DNA from: Amaranthus tricolor
Taxonomy: Eukaryota > Streptophyta > Magnoliopsida > Caryophyllales > Amaranthaceae
DNA length: 64,000 bases
Assembly: GCF_026212465.1 (NCBI RefSeq)
Contig: NC_080053.1
Coordinates: 10,765,469 to 10,829,468 of the forward strand
Direction of reading: 5' to 3'
Position 1 is the stretch's first letter, and every line of letters begins with the position of its first letter. Shown here in pieces: positions 13,901-25,523 of the stretch. The translations under genes were made by a program, and so were the position numbers. The notes under the pieces are model-generated. The model ran no database searches. It saw nothing but the letters and a program-made list of their open reading frames with translations, and was not told the DNA's origin.

Positions 13901-16900
13901 AGGAAAACTTGTCAAAGAAGTGTATAGATGAGGGCCAGATTAACCAGATTGAAAGTGACTTGAAGAGATTGCAGAACTTGATACTCGATGCATTTCAAAA
14001 TTCTGTAATGGAAGAGGAGTCTCCTGATTCCAGTAATATTCTAGTCTTGGAAAGATTGATCAGAAAACTTGTAAAGTATGGAAAAGGACGTGCTGCAGGT
14101 CAGGATTCGGAAACTGGAGTTTGGGACCAGAATACTGAAAACGTTTCAAGAGCATTAAATGTGACTGATGTAGAGAGTGAGCAGGTCCGTGAAAACGATG
14201 TTATGGATACAGATGATTTCAAGCCCTGGAGCAGAGTTGATGAGGGGCAAAATATAGCAGATCTGAGACGAGAGCTTGCTGAGGCTTTAAATGAGTCAGT
14301 AAGCCTTAGGGAGGAGAGAGATATATACCTGCAGAAGATTCAATCTATGGTGACTGAACTCGAAGAATTAGATAAGAGAAAGAAGGAACTTCAAGAGCTT
14401 CTTACTCTAGAAGAGCAGAAGTCTGCCTCACTCCGTGAGAAGCTTAATCTTGCAGTTCGGAAAGGTAAATCACTGGTCCAACAAAGAGATGGTCTGAAAC
14501 AGACCGTTGAAGAGATGACTGCTGAAATAGACCAATTGAAATCGACGATAAGCAGCCATGAAGGTTCCCTTGTGGAGTCTACTTGGAAGATAAGCGATTT
14601 ATCTCTCCAGATTGAAACATGCAAAGCATTTGAAGCTGAAAATTTATCCTTAAAAAATCATCTCATAGAAGCGCAGCAACATTTACAGCAAAGTAGCCAT
14701 ACTTTGAGCTTGCTTCTTAGCAAACTTGGTGAGATCAATGCAGTTGAAGGAGTCAATCCTCATGACCCGCTGCAGAAGTTGGACGGAATTATAAAAATGT
14801 GCTCTGATTTGCATCTCTCAGCTGCTTCGTTTGAGCAGGAGTCCAAGAAATCCAAAAAGTCAGCGGAGCTTCTGTTAGCAGAGTTGAATGAAGTTCAGGA
14901 AAGGAATGATAGCTTGCAAGAAGAATTGGAAAGAGCCTATGACGAGATCTCAAATCTCTCGAAGGAAAGGGATTTCGCAAATGCTGCCAAAAGCGAAGCT
15001 CTTACTCATCATGGCGAAATATCTAAAGAGATAGAAAATCAACTGGCTGACCTTGAGAAGTTAAAATCCAGTGTGCTTGGATTGAAAAATGTGTTTATTG
15101 ATATATCTACTGTATGTGATGATATGTTTGTCAAGGATATAGAGCTTCTGAACAATGTAAGGACTTATATGGAGTCTACCCTGGGACCTGGTGTGAACCC
15201 AGTACCTGCTAAAGCTCATAGTAGCCTGGTCTCTGTTAATTCTAGATTCAAGGTATTATATATTCTGCAATTTCATTGTTGTGTATTCTCTAAGTTCCTG
15301 TTTGCACCTTTCTTGCCTAGGGTTTTCTTCCCCTTTGGGTACTTGTGTTATTGTAGCCTTTCTTTTTTCCGATAAACTGAATAGTTTGCAATTGCCTCAT
15401 ACCCTTTATATTTTTGTTTCAATTTCCAGCTTTGCTGGAAATTGTGATTATATTTAAACTAATGCGGCCTTGCTGCAAAGCTGGATGTCTGCTATATCAC
15501 ATTACATATCAAGTGTATGCATTACTTCATAGCTTGTGTCACCCAAGATCCAGAAAGTGAAATGATTAATGTTTTCAGATGTATTATCTTTAGTAATAGA
15601 GATTTATATGAGCTATTATGCATTTTGTCGTTTTAATTGTTTGGTGATGTCTGTTGTTTTGTTGCTTAATTGGGCTTTTCCTGTTTCAGGATTTCTGGTC
15701 CAAAACTTCATCGTGGGGAAATAAGATGTCTGGGCCTTTGGAAGAGAGTGCCGACTTAAATGTCTGTAAGGATATTGAGCAGCATCTTCAACAGCTAACT
15801 GAAACCATTAGTGACTTGAAGGAGAGAATACAAAGCCACTCAATGTCATTGAGAACAGAAGTCGAGTGGTTGTCTACTGTTGCTGGTACCATGGTCAGAG
15901 AAATTGCGTCTCAAAAGAGCTCCTTAGAATCAATCAGGGGTGACAACGTCCGTCTGCAATCAATCGAGAAAGAAAAAGACATGGAGGGAGAAGTTATGCG
16001 TAGAAGTATCTTCCTTCTTTTTGAAGCATGTACTACTTCTATTGTGGAGATCGAAAATAGAAAAGCCCAATTGGTCAGAGAGAATTTTGTTGCTGAAAAT
16101 CTGAGAACAAACTTGCCAGCTTTGCCCATAGCTGATGGAGAAATTTTTAGTGGAGTTGCTCTTTCATCTTCTGAGGAATCTGTAAAAACGCTGGCTGATA
16201 AGCTATTGATGACTGTAAAAGATTTTGTTGATATTGGAACCAAGAATGTTGAAGGTCATAGTAAAGAGATGAAGAACACAATAATGGAGTTGCAGAAGGA
16301 GCTTCAAGAAAGGGATATACAAAGGGAACGGATGTGCCTGGAGCTTGTAAGTCAAATCAAGGCAGCAGAAGTTACTGCTGCAAATTGTTCGCAGGATCTA
16401 CAATCAATGACGAATTATGCTCATGATCTGGAGAACAAAGTGGAAGTTTTAAAGAAAGACAGGAGCTTGTTGGAACGAAGGGTAGGCGAACTAGAACAAG
16501 AATGTCGCAGTTCTACAGAGTTGGAGGAAAAGGTCAAGTCACTGACTGATATGTTGGCTGGCAAAGAACAAGGTGGAACATTTGATTATATTCTGATCTA
16601 CTTTCTTTATCTTATACGTAGCTTTGCATGTTTTGAGCAATAGTGATCCTATATGCATGTCTTTGTTGCAGAAATTGAGTCTCTTATGCAAGCGCTCGAT
16701 GAGGAGGAGAATCAGATGGAAGCCCTGAGAAGTAGGATTTTGGAGCTGGAAAAGGCACTGCAGAAGAAGAATACAGATTTGGAGCTTGTAGAAGCTTCGC
16801 GTGCTAAGGCCCTCAAAAAACTATCTGTAACTGTGAGGAAGTTTGATGAGCTGCATCATATGTCTGAAGGTCTTCTCTCTGAAATTGAAAATCTTCAAGC

Positions 16901-18291
16901 ACAGTTGCAGGAACGAGATACAGAAATTTCTTTCTTAAGGCAAGAGGTCACTAAATGCACAAATGATGTCTTGGAAGCGGCGAAGATAGCAAAAGAGCGA
17001 AATTCTGGCGAACTTAATGATTTTTTGACAGGGCTGGATTCATTGCTTTCTGGTGTTCTGAAGCGCAACACCCATGGCATTAATGGTAATGCAAGTTATC
17101 CTGAAATCAAGGAGCGTGTTCAGAAGGACCTAATGTCCATAATATCAGAGTTGGAAGACATGCAATTGAATGCACAAAGTAATGATATGCTTTTACAAGC
17201 AGAACGGAGTAAGATGGAAGAATTGTTGCATGTAAAAGAAGCTCTGGAAGCTTCACTGAATGAGAAGGAGCGATACCTAAATTCACTCCAAACTGTTGGA
17301 ATTTCTGGATTAGGAACATCTGAAATCGTCGAGGTTGAGCCGGTGGTATGTATTTGTGCTTGATTATTATGTTTATAAGTCTGTGATATGTAATTGAAAT
17401 TCCATTTTGATATTAGTTTATCGAAATTATTGTCTAATAAAAAAATGATAATATAGTTGTATATGAAAGTAGCTATTCGAGTGCCAAGGGAATGTCATCC
17501 GTAGTTGTGAGATGTTAGTGGGGAATGTCACTGTCCGTCTTTCTGGCGCAAGTGCCAACCTTCTAGATACCCTGCCTTTTACCTTTTGCTGCTAGAACCA
17601 ATGGAACTTCTTGGAGGGCTACATTATTGGGTTTTTAGGGTGTCCTTTTCTTGGATATTTATGAGGCTTCATCCTGTTATATTTTATTTAATTTCAATTT
17701 TGGAGATCTGGTGAGGTTTTATTGTGCCAGTGTGATACATGCAATTCTAAGGTTGTTTTACTGCATGACATGCAGTTGAACAAATGGCCTTCTCTAGTAA
17801 CTTCTTCTCAAGTCCGAAGTTTACGCAAAGCGAACAACGATCAAGTTTCCATAGCGATTGATGCAGATGCTGGAGATTCTGGTAGAATCGAGGATGAAGA
17901 AGATGATAAAGGTGAATTTTCCATATCTTTTGTGCTTCCTGTTCTTCCTGAAGTATCAGATTGCTGATGACCTTGCTGTGCTCATTTGATTTTCTTTTTG
18001 GTTGATTCTTCTCTTTTTAGTTCATGGCTTTAAGTCACTTACAACGTCGAGGTTTGTGCCAAAGTTCACCAGGCCTGTCAGTGACATGATTGATGGTTTA
18101 TGGTGGGTTGCTGATATTTTTTTTCATGCTACAATATCATGCCTGTTCTGATTCTCTTAGTTTAATTAATGAACTCTGCTTCTTGCAGGGTTTCTTGTGA
18201 CCGAACCCTAATGCGTCAACCCGCTTTTCGCCTTGGTATCATGATTTATTGGGCTGTGCTGCATGCATTTCTAGCCTCATTCATTGTCTGA
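7994..18291 (+). CDS. TNO1: Giant coiled-coil tail-anchored protein, TNO1-like (SYP41-interacting, trans-Golgi)
   Basis: Eight coding exons are readable: 7994-8044, 8703-9149, 9571-15252, 15690-16572, 16672-17345, 17776-17911, 18021-18102 and 18189-18291. All introns are GT-AG and phases agree, giving about 2,685 aa. The N-terminus MDKKSNRTDLLAAGRKK, the long heptad-rich body and the C-terminal MRQPAFRLGIMIYWAVLHAF membrane anchor (last ~25 residues) match my memory of plant TNO1, a TGN protein that binds the syntaxin SYP41 and supports vacuolar traffic. Residues ~175-205 are Lys/Asp-rich. A REKL-AV-KGK-LV-QRD-LKQ block occurs twice (about residues 1235 and 1787), and a 53-residue unit is tandemly repeated (about 1471-1577). 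It appears longer than the Arabidopsis protein (roughly 1,700-1,800 aa, from memory). The start has A at -3 and G at +4. No frame breaks were seen. Exon 3 could start elsewhere near 9560-9571; 9571 keeps phase 0. Confidence 0.85.
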
Positions 18292-19627
18292 CAAAGCCTG
18301 TTCTGATTCTCTTAGTTTGATTAATGGATGGTATGTTCTTTTCTTTTGTTAACGATGCTTCTTTTTAGATTATTTTGTACTTTCCGTGCTATAATGTGCA
18401 ACTTCTGAGTAGTATATATAATTCTATATGCCTTCTTGTTTTAAGCTATTTTCATTGGGTTTCAAAAAATAGATAGTTTGCTTTCTTGAGTGGAGTTTTG
18501 ATTGATAGTATACACAAAGCAAAGATGGTACTGAAAATTTGTGTGGCTAGTGTTAAACTAATGGTTTATGTGCTCATCAATAATCAATTCTTGATACCAA
18601 ACTTAGAATGCTTCCTTGATAACAGGCATAGTATTAATTTAACCTCTTCTGCTTTACGATATCTATTTGTGCTTATGTGTATCTTCTTGATATGCAGAAT
18701 TTGCGTTGAAGTGAAACAAACAAGTGGGGGGATACTTCGCCTGTTATGGTAATTTGTATCAGAATGCTTCCTTTTTTTTGTGAACATTTTACCATCTAGT
18801 CCGAAGTTACTCAGTTTAATCTACAATTAACTGGGCAAACTAAGATTTGCTGCTGTTTTAGTTTTGGTGAATCTTAGTGAGCTTGGCGAAAACTCAATAA
18901 GGGTCCCGTTTGTTAGCGTTAACTGGACACTATAGTTAGGGATCTAAGCATTTTTTTTGTTATGTAGATGGAGTTAAGCGAAAAAAATTTATTGTTTTGC
19001 ACCCGCAAGGATATATGTAAGCTTCGATCCTTACACATACAATACAATGTACAAAAGAATTCAGTTGGAAATATGCATTTGTCTTTGTGATTTTGTTATT
19101 TTTTATTTTAGTAAACGAATTACATTTTGTATAGAAGAAATTGTGTGATTATACTTGTTATAGTAAAACACCAAATTATCTTTAATCATTCATATGGTTT
19201 CCAGGCTGATGTGATTTATATGTAGCATATTCTTACTGTTGAGTTACTCTTATTTGAGCCAATTATTTTTTATCATTCATATGGTTTCCAGGGAGATGTG
19301 ATTATGCTTGTCCTTATAGTAAAACACCAAATTATCTTTGATCATTCATATGCTTTGTATTTAAACTCATTTTTAAAAATATTATGTTGAAAGTGTGACT
19401 ATAAGATTATTATACTTCACCATCACTGTCTCACTAGTAGAATTTATATGTTATAACGTGTTTGTATTTTTAGAGAATTTCTTCATTACATGAAGATTTT
19501 AAATAACAATTATGAAAAACTATCATCACAAAATAATTAGTAATAAATTAATCATGAATTTCTTTAAAGATGGTCTTAGTGAGTGAAAGTTTTTAATTAA
19601 TATTTAGCAATATTAACAATATTAATT
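18292..19627. other. 3' flank of the TNO1-like gene, no gene seen
   Basis: The first few hundred bases are presumably 3' UTR. CCTGTTCTGATTCTCTTAGT at about 18297 repeats a stretch in the last intron (about 18139). At 19150-19355 a block containing TAGTAAAACACCAAATTATC and CATATGGTTTCCAGG occurs twice about 150 bp apart. The rest is AT-rich with no convincing frame. Confidence 0.5.
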
Positions 19628-20128
19628 AAATGCGCGAGAATAGATTGAGGTGGTTTGGTCATATGTAGAGAAAGACTGTCGACGCCCCTGTGAGGAGGGT
19701 AGAAAGCATTATAGTAGAGGGTAAGAGGAGTCGAGGGAGACCCAGGAGAACTTAGGATGAGCAAATAAGAGTTGACTTGCATGAGTTAAACCTCTCTGCG
19801 GACTTGACTAGAGATAGGAGCAGTTGGAGACACCATATTTATGTCTTAGATTACTGATGTTCGCTTAGTTTACCTTTTAGTGTCCTTAACCTCTTACTCT
19901 TATCGTTTCCTTTCTATTAGTTTTTTGTTTTCTTTTGTAGTGGTTCTACTTTTTATAGGCCTTTAAGTTATTTTGCACGTATAATCATGTCTCTTAATCT
20001 TTCTTGAGCCGGGGGACTCTTTTAGCCGCGCTCTTTATGGGTATGAGTTGCCACCGTCTTTCCCTCCCCAGACCCTGGCCTTAGTTTTCTATGAGCGGGA
20101 TATACTGGGTAGGATGACGATGATGATT
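19628..20128 (+). pseudogene. RTE-type LINE 3' fragment (copy B)
   Basis: It begins within the reverse transcriptase C-terminus (ATGCGCGAGAATAGATTGAG, matching copy A near 3308) and reads through the same R-L-R-W and PVRRVES blocks with in-frame stops. It ends in the RTE tail CCCAGACCCTGGCC, GAGCGGGATATACTGGG and GATGACGATGATGAT. It lies tail to tail with copy C, about 20 bp away. Confidence 0.75.
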
Positions 20129-20148
20129 TATTTTTATACTTAAAATAC

Positions 20149-20727
20149 TCATCATCATCATCATCAAATCCATTGTATCTCGCTCATTAAGACTATGAGT
20201 AGGGTTATGGGGGAGGGAATGAGGCGGCACTCCATACCCATAAAGGAGGTAATAAAACGAAAATGATTGAGTGATGTTAAAACCACATGCCTACATCATA
20301 CAACACAAGTTTGGCCTTTCATAAATATAAAAATACAAAAAAAAAAAAAGAAAAACAATACAAATAAAAATATAAACTAGGTAATAAAACGAGTAAAAGA
20401 TGGTATGCAAAATGCAAAAGAATAAGAAAATCAACGGGTAAGCGAGAAAAGTATAAGTAGTATAAGGCATAAATAAAGTGCCTCCAACTATCTCTATTCC
20501 TGGTCAGGTCTTCAGATAGGGTTAACACATGCAAGTCATTTTTTATTTGTGTCTCTTACGATCTCCTAGGTCTTCCTCAACTTCTCTTGCAGATGCTTTC
20601 GATCCTTCTCACAAGGGCATCAGAAGTCTTTCTCTGCACAAGTCCAAACTATTTCAATCTATTTTCACGCATCTTTGCAGAAAGAGGGGCAACTCCTAAC
20701 TTCTCTCTAGCTAAACTCCTGGTTTTT
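20149..20727 (-). pseudogene. RTE-type LINE 3' fragment (copy C)
   Basis: The reverse complement reads from an AACCAGGAGTTTAG phrase (as in copy A near 3260) through ATGCGTGAAAATAGATTG to the RTE tail and an ATC/GAT microsatellite at 20149-20166. Several stops interrupt it. A 41-bp AT-rich string and short indels distinguish it from copy B. Confidence 0.75.
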
Positions 20728-20746
20728 GATTTTATTCATCATTGTG

Positions 20747-21745
20747 TGTGTAACTACCCCAAATTATGAAGGCAAAGACTAATTGGAATTAAGTATTAAT
20801 CAAGCGGAAGCTCACTTTTTCCAGCACAATTAAGGGGTTACTTAAAGTTTAAACCAATTTCCAAGTAAAATACTTGAACCAAAACCAAAGCAATATAACG
20901 GAAGTCTTGGCTGTTCAAAATAAAGGAAAATAACAACAAAATCGAAATAATTTTGAAGTTCGAATTACATCTTTAAAATAGTCCAAATCTAAACAACTGT
21001 ACTAATAGTCTCTTAGATACAATAAAGAGATCTAAACAAAAGGGAGTCAAACTCCAACTCAAGTTCATCCTTCGCTCGCATATCAATTCTCTGTCGAAGT
21101 GCCATGGGGGTTCACTCTAAAAACAAAAACCATTGAAAAACGTACAAAGCATAGTATCAGCAAAAGCCTGAATATAACATACTAGTGTCCGTCAAACAAG
21201 TTGTTAAAACACTTTGGTTTGAGTAAATTCATTTGATAAATCATATCATCATTCAAACTCAATTCAATGGTTTTATAATAATTCCAAGTTCTCATTTTTC
21301 ATCATAAATCATAAGATCTTAATGGATCCAAATCAACTTCAAACTGCATGGGTACTCTGTGAGTCATCCTGTTACTCGGTTGGTATAGTCGGTCTACCGT
21401 CCGTGACATGTCCGACAAGTGTAACGCAATGGTATTGTGAACAATACGCGCTCAACATTGGTGAGTCGTTTAATCATGCACACAACATTTGTTGTGGCAT
21501 ATGTATCTGCTATTTAGGCTAAAACATTTTTGTATATAATATATATCTTGTAATTTCAATAGCATTTGAAAAGTCAAAAATATTAACTTTTTCCATACGA
21601 TAAACATCTTTTATTTGCAACATAGCAAAACATACTTTATTTGCAACATAGCAAAATCAAATCATAATCTTTCCCACATGGGTAAAACATGGTTAGCATA
21701 ATCACATCATCAAACTTAACCTTTGTATTAAATTGGGGCATCACT
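20747..21745. mobile_element. Possible truncated LTR (TGTAAC start)
   Basis: TGTAACTACCCC at 20747 resembles the ends of the other gypsy LTRs here. The following kilobase is non-coding, with an LTR-like pattern of short low-complexity and GC-richer islands (21330-21470). No matching TGTTACA end or target duplication was found, so both extent and identity are uncertain. Confidence 0.3.
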
Positions 21746-22680
21746 AGCATGTATAGAAATGCATCGTAACAAAAAGTGATTAAAATTCAATACGATTTTT
21801 TAAGGAAACCACTAAAATGTTTTGCTTTGATATAACTTCAAAGAGTATTGAAATTCATTCAAAAATATATTTCATAAGTCTATAAAATTATTATGACAAA
21901 AGACTTCATAAAACACTATTTTCTTAAATACGAGATAGTTTTGCCGGTAATAAAATCGATAATTGATTTACAAAATACATATTAATTATCCAACAAGGCC
22001 CAAATTAATCAAGTCATTATAATACATTATTTAAAATAAATTTAAAATAAAAGAAAGTGTATTAATTTAGTATGCTAAAAGTATGTCACGTGTCTGTCAC
22101 GTGCAAAGTCAACACCCCACTTGACGGTTAACTGACGATTTTCGTAAAGTGGTAGTCTTTTGCAAACAAAAATATCATATAAGGTAGTTTTTTGCAAAAA
22201 AAAAAAAAAATTAAATTAGGTAGTGTTTTGCAAAAAGTTCTATATATAAAATAGTTTTTTTGTAATTTTTCCAATAAAGAAAGCTCTTATGATAATGGTT
22301 ACTTATTCATTGGAACTTTTAACAACCTAAATTACTACTCTATTAATTTAGGGACATTTTCTTATTGGGTCAATTTACTAATTATGTCTCATTTTTATTT
22401 TTGTCATTCTTTTTTACCCTTTTATCCTTACTACAACAACACAATAACACATGAATATCAATGTCCTTTATGAAAAAAAGAGTTTTTCACCCACCTTAAT
22501 TTTGGTGTAAAATCCAAATGTCCCATGAAGAATTACTTTAAGAACTACTTTTGCCATTTCTTAACTCTACTCGGCTGTGTTAATGAACTTCTATGATAAA
22601 GTAATAGAGAGGATCTAATACTTCCATATCCTACTGACTTTCACTTTCTTCTCTTGTTTTAAAGATTCAACCCTAAACAC
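21746..22680. other. AT-rich intergenic DNA with MITE fragments
   Basis: No gene is visible. GGTAGTTTTTTGCAAAA-like phrases recur at about 22150-22235, beside TGTCACGTG repeated near 22083, suggesting a decayed inverted-repeat transposon end. A fragment near 22370-22440 resembles the interior of the Stowaway-like MITE at 4680-4750. Confidence 0.3.
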
Positions 22681-24233
22681 GAGTCCGAGCATACAACTGA
22701 ACTACCCATTTTAGAAGCTTCATCCGCCATTTTTGAGGGTAGTACTCAAAGAATCCGAGCATACGTTATACTCTAAAAAACACAAAAATATCACCTCTTT
22801 CTCCCTCTGAATTACTAGCGCATCCTTGTGAAATTCACCCATCTTCTTCCCTAAGCATGCCCCCCCATCTTTGAACGTTGTTCCCAAGTTTTCTGATGGA
22901 AATAAACAGAAAATTATGTTTTGATTCTATGACAGCTGGCTGCATCTTGTAAATTGTTTGTTATAGATTGGTTTATTTCTAAGTCCTTTTGATATATATA
23001 GAGGTCGGCTAAAGTTGTTGTATATATATTAAATATTGATATGAGATCTGTTGAACAAGCGTGAATAAGAAAAGCTTTCTGTTTTCTCTCTCTCGGTTTC
23101 TTCCTTCTTCTTTCACCATATTTCTGTATTTTTCATTTTCAAGGCACCCTTCACAATTCTTCAAGGACCGTAGCTTAAATTTGAGGCTTCCATCTCTGAA
23201 GAATTTTGAAAAACAAGGGAATAACTACCCATTTTAGCAGCTTAAAGTAGTACGAGCATACAACCAAACTACCGTTTTCAAAAGCTCAAAGAAGTTCGAG
23301 CTTACCCCTTCCTCTCTACTTTGTTGATGACTATTCTTGGGAATCCGAGCATACGGTCCATCACAAAAGAGACGTTTTTCACTTTCTTGAGAATTATAGT
23401 AACGAGCTCGACTGGGTAAGTTTGATGCTAGAATTTTTGTTTTACTCTTGGAAATATGGAAAATGTTGAATGTATATGGTGTTTCATTTATTTTTATTTT
23501 TTTTTGTGTTTTGAACTTATTAATTGAGAGGTGTGATTTTGCCAAAGGAAATGAAGGAAAGGCAATGCCTTGAAACTGTTTGACAAAATGCCTCAATGGA
23601 ATCTGGTTTTTTTTACTTGGGTTTTTTGATTGAATTTTTCGGTTGTTTAGCTGTTGTAGTTTGAAGGACAGTGGTATGTCACGTCATATTGAGTTAGAGA
23701 CTCCAAAAATGAGTCCGAGCATCAGTTGCGTTGTTCTCAATCCCAAAGTTGGATGGCTTTCTTTTTTTTTGTGTGGGAGTAAATTTGGTTTAATTTCACA
23801 AACATTATTCTTCATCTCGTAGTCGTAGGTGATGTACATGCGGCTACAACTATCATTTCGTAAATATTGTTGCTTCATTCTTTGTTTCAATGAACTTAAG
23901 CTTCATGATACTATTCAGCTGAAACATTCATAAACTCATCTAGGCATCTCAATGTAGATGGTGAACGACAATGTGTCGATGAGATCACGAGTATATTATG
24001 TCCATGGTAATATTAATAAATGACTTGGATAAATTTTGAAAGTTACAAGCATATTCAAATAAGCTCGAGAATACATCACAATGGGGAGTTTTTTTTTGTT
24101 TGCTCTTTTTTGGGTACATGTGAACTCTGCCCCATCCAAACTCTCCCTTACATAAAGGGTCATTGCCTTTTCTCTTCACCACTTAAGAAATGTTTGGAGC
24201 TTTTGGAGGAGCTCCAAGGAGTTCGAGTGTAAG
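22681..24233. repeat. Dispersed TCCGAGCATAC motif cluster
   Basis: The phrase GARTCCGAGCATAC or a close variant occurs at 22681, 22751, 23251, 23291, 23341, 23711 and 24217 and is not obvious elsewhere in the window. ACTACCCATTTTAGAAGCTT (22701) and ACTACCCATTTTAGCAGCTT (23224) sit beside two of the copies. No coding frame explains the pattern. The host is an unrecognised repeat family or an old element leader. Confidence 0.5.
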
Positions 24234-25523
24234 TTTATTCTACCAATCAAGATAATATGGCATTGTAAGAAATATAAGATTTCTAAAATGAGCTATTTTG
24301 AAGTGTGTATTTGGGGTTGGAATTAAGCTTTAGATGATATTTTTGACTATGTTTGGTTGAAGGTTGTTGCATGATGGAAAAATGTATGTCCCTCTTATGT
24401 TTTTTGTCAGAGAACACGTAAGAGCCGAGAGAAAAAACTAAGGAGAAATACTCAAATTAGGACCAAAAGGAGGTAAGAAGTTTGAATTTTTAGATCATAT
24501 CAGAAAATTTAAGATATTTGTGAGGATGTTTGGTAACTTTGGATGTGAGCACACACACTTTCATTACCTCCTTCTCTTAGCATTATATTTGGAGGGGAAG
24601 GGAACTCATTGTTATCATTTGGTTGTAATGAGCACCATGTGATGATCTTCAAATCAGTCCGGAGACAATGATTAAATTTTTTAACTTGACGATAAACTTG
24701 TAAAGGCGTGGAATGTCTGAATGATCGTCAACATTAGACAATACTTCATGCTCTTCATTCTATAGGGTAGATCCTTAGCCCAAAATAATGATGATCATAC
24801 GGTCATTCCATGACTAATAGTGCTGTCCCTAATTGATATTAGTACACATAGATAAAATTTGAATATCTTTTAATAAGATCTATCTTGGGGTTGACTTGGG
24901 CTTGCGTTTGGTGAGCCCTAAGGCTTAGATAATAATTTGAGAGGGTTGAGATCTTCCACCATTTGAAGGAGTTAGAGTATTCCATACAATTATCTTGGGT
25001 TAATGAGCCCCAAGGTCATCCAAGTATTCACCAGAAGTATTAAGACCTTCCATGGATCAAAGTTAGAATTTTTCAATATGGTAAAACTGTTAATCTCATA
25101 AGAGCCCCAAGGTGTCTAGGATCGCCTCAGACTAACAAGCTCTATAAGTGCTCGATTTTAACTTCATTGGGATGATTTAGGATCTTCTACCTTCAATAGA
25201 GTTTAGAATATTCCAATAAGGGATACTCTCGGTCATTTGAGCCTCGAGGTGATGGATCTTTGAGAGTACACAATGAGCATAACAATAACAAGAAGACATG
25301 ATGACAATACTTGCTGAGTCAAGTAAAGTCCAAAGATTAGACATCGATGATCATGATAAAAAGGCAAGTAATATTTGAATAAGATAAGTGACATTTGAAC
25401 CAGGCTTGAATAATCCGGCTAGAATTGATGATTGTTACCAGAAGCGACATCTGATTAGAGATCTTTAAATAAGATGACTGGTATTTGTGCCATGTTGATT
25501 GATCCGGTTAGGATGTGAGATGA
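24234..25523. repeat. Degenerate tandem repeats, no gene
   Basis: From about 24880 to 25260 phrases such as GAGCCCCAAGGT, ATCTTCTACC and GAATATTCCA recur roughly every 100 bp. From 25370 to 25523 a second unit (AATAAGATAAGTGACATTTG, then ATCCGGYTAG) repeats twice. The style resembles the tandem blocks carried by Tat/Ogre-type gypsy elements, but no coding region links them. Nothing was recognised at 24234-24880. Confidence 0.45.

Noticed and set aside
18486..18752. 88-aa frame downstream of the TNO1-like gene
   Set aside because: No domain, no splice or promoter context and ordinary AT-rich composition.
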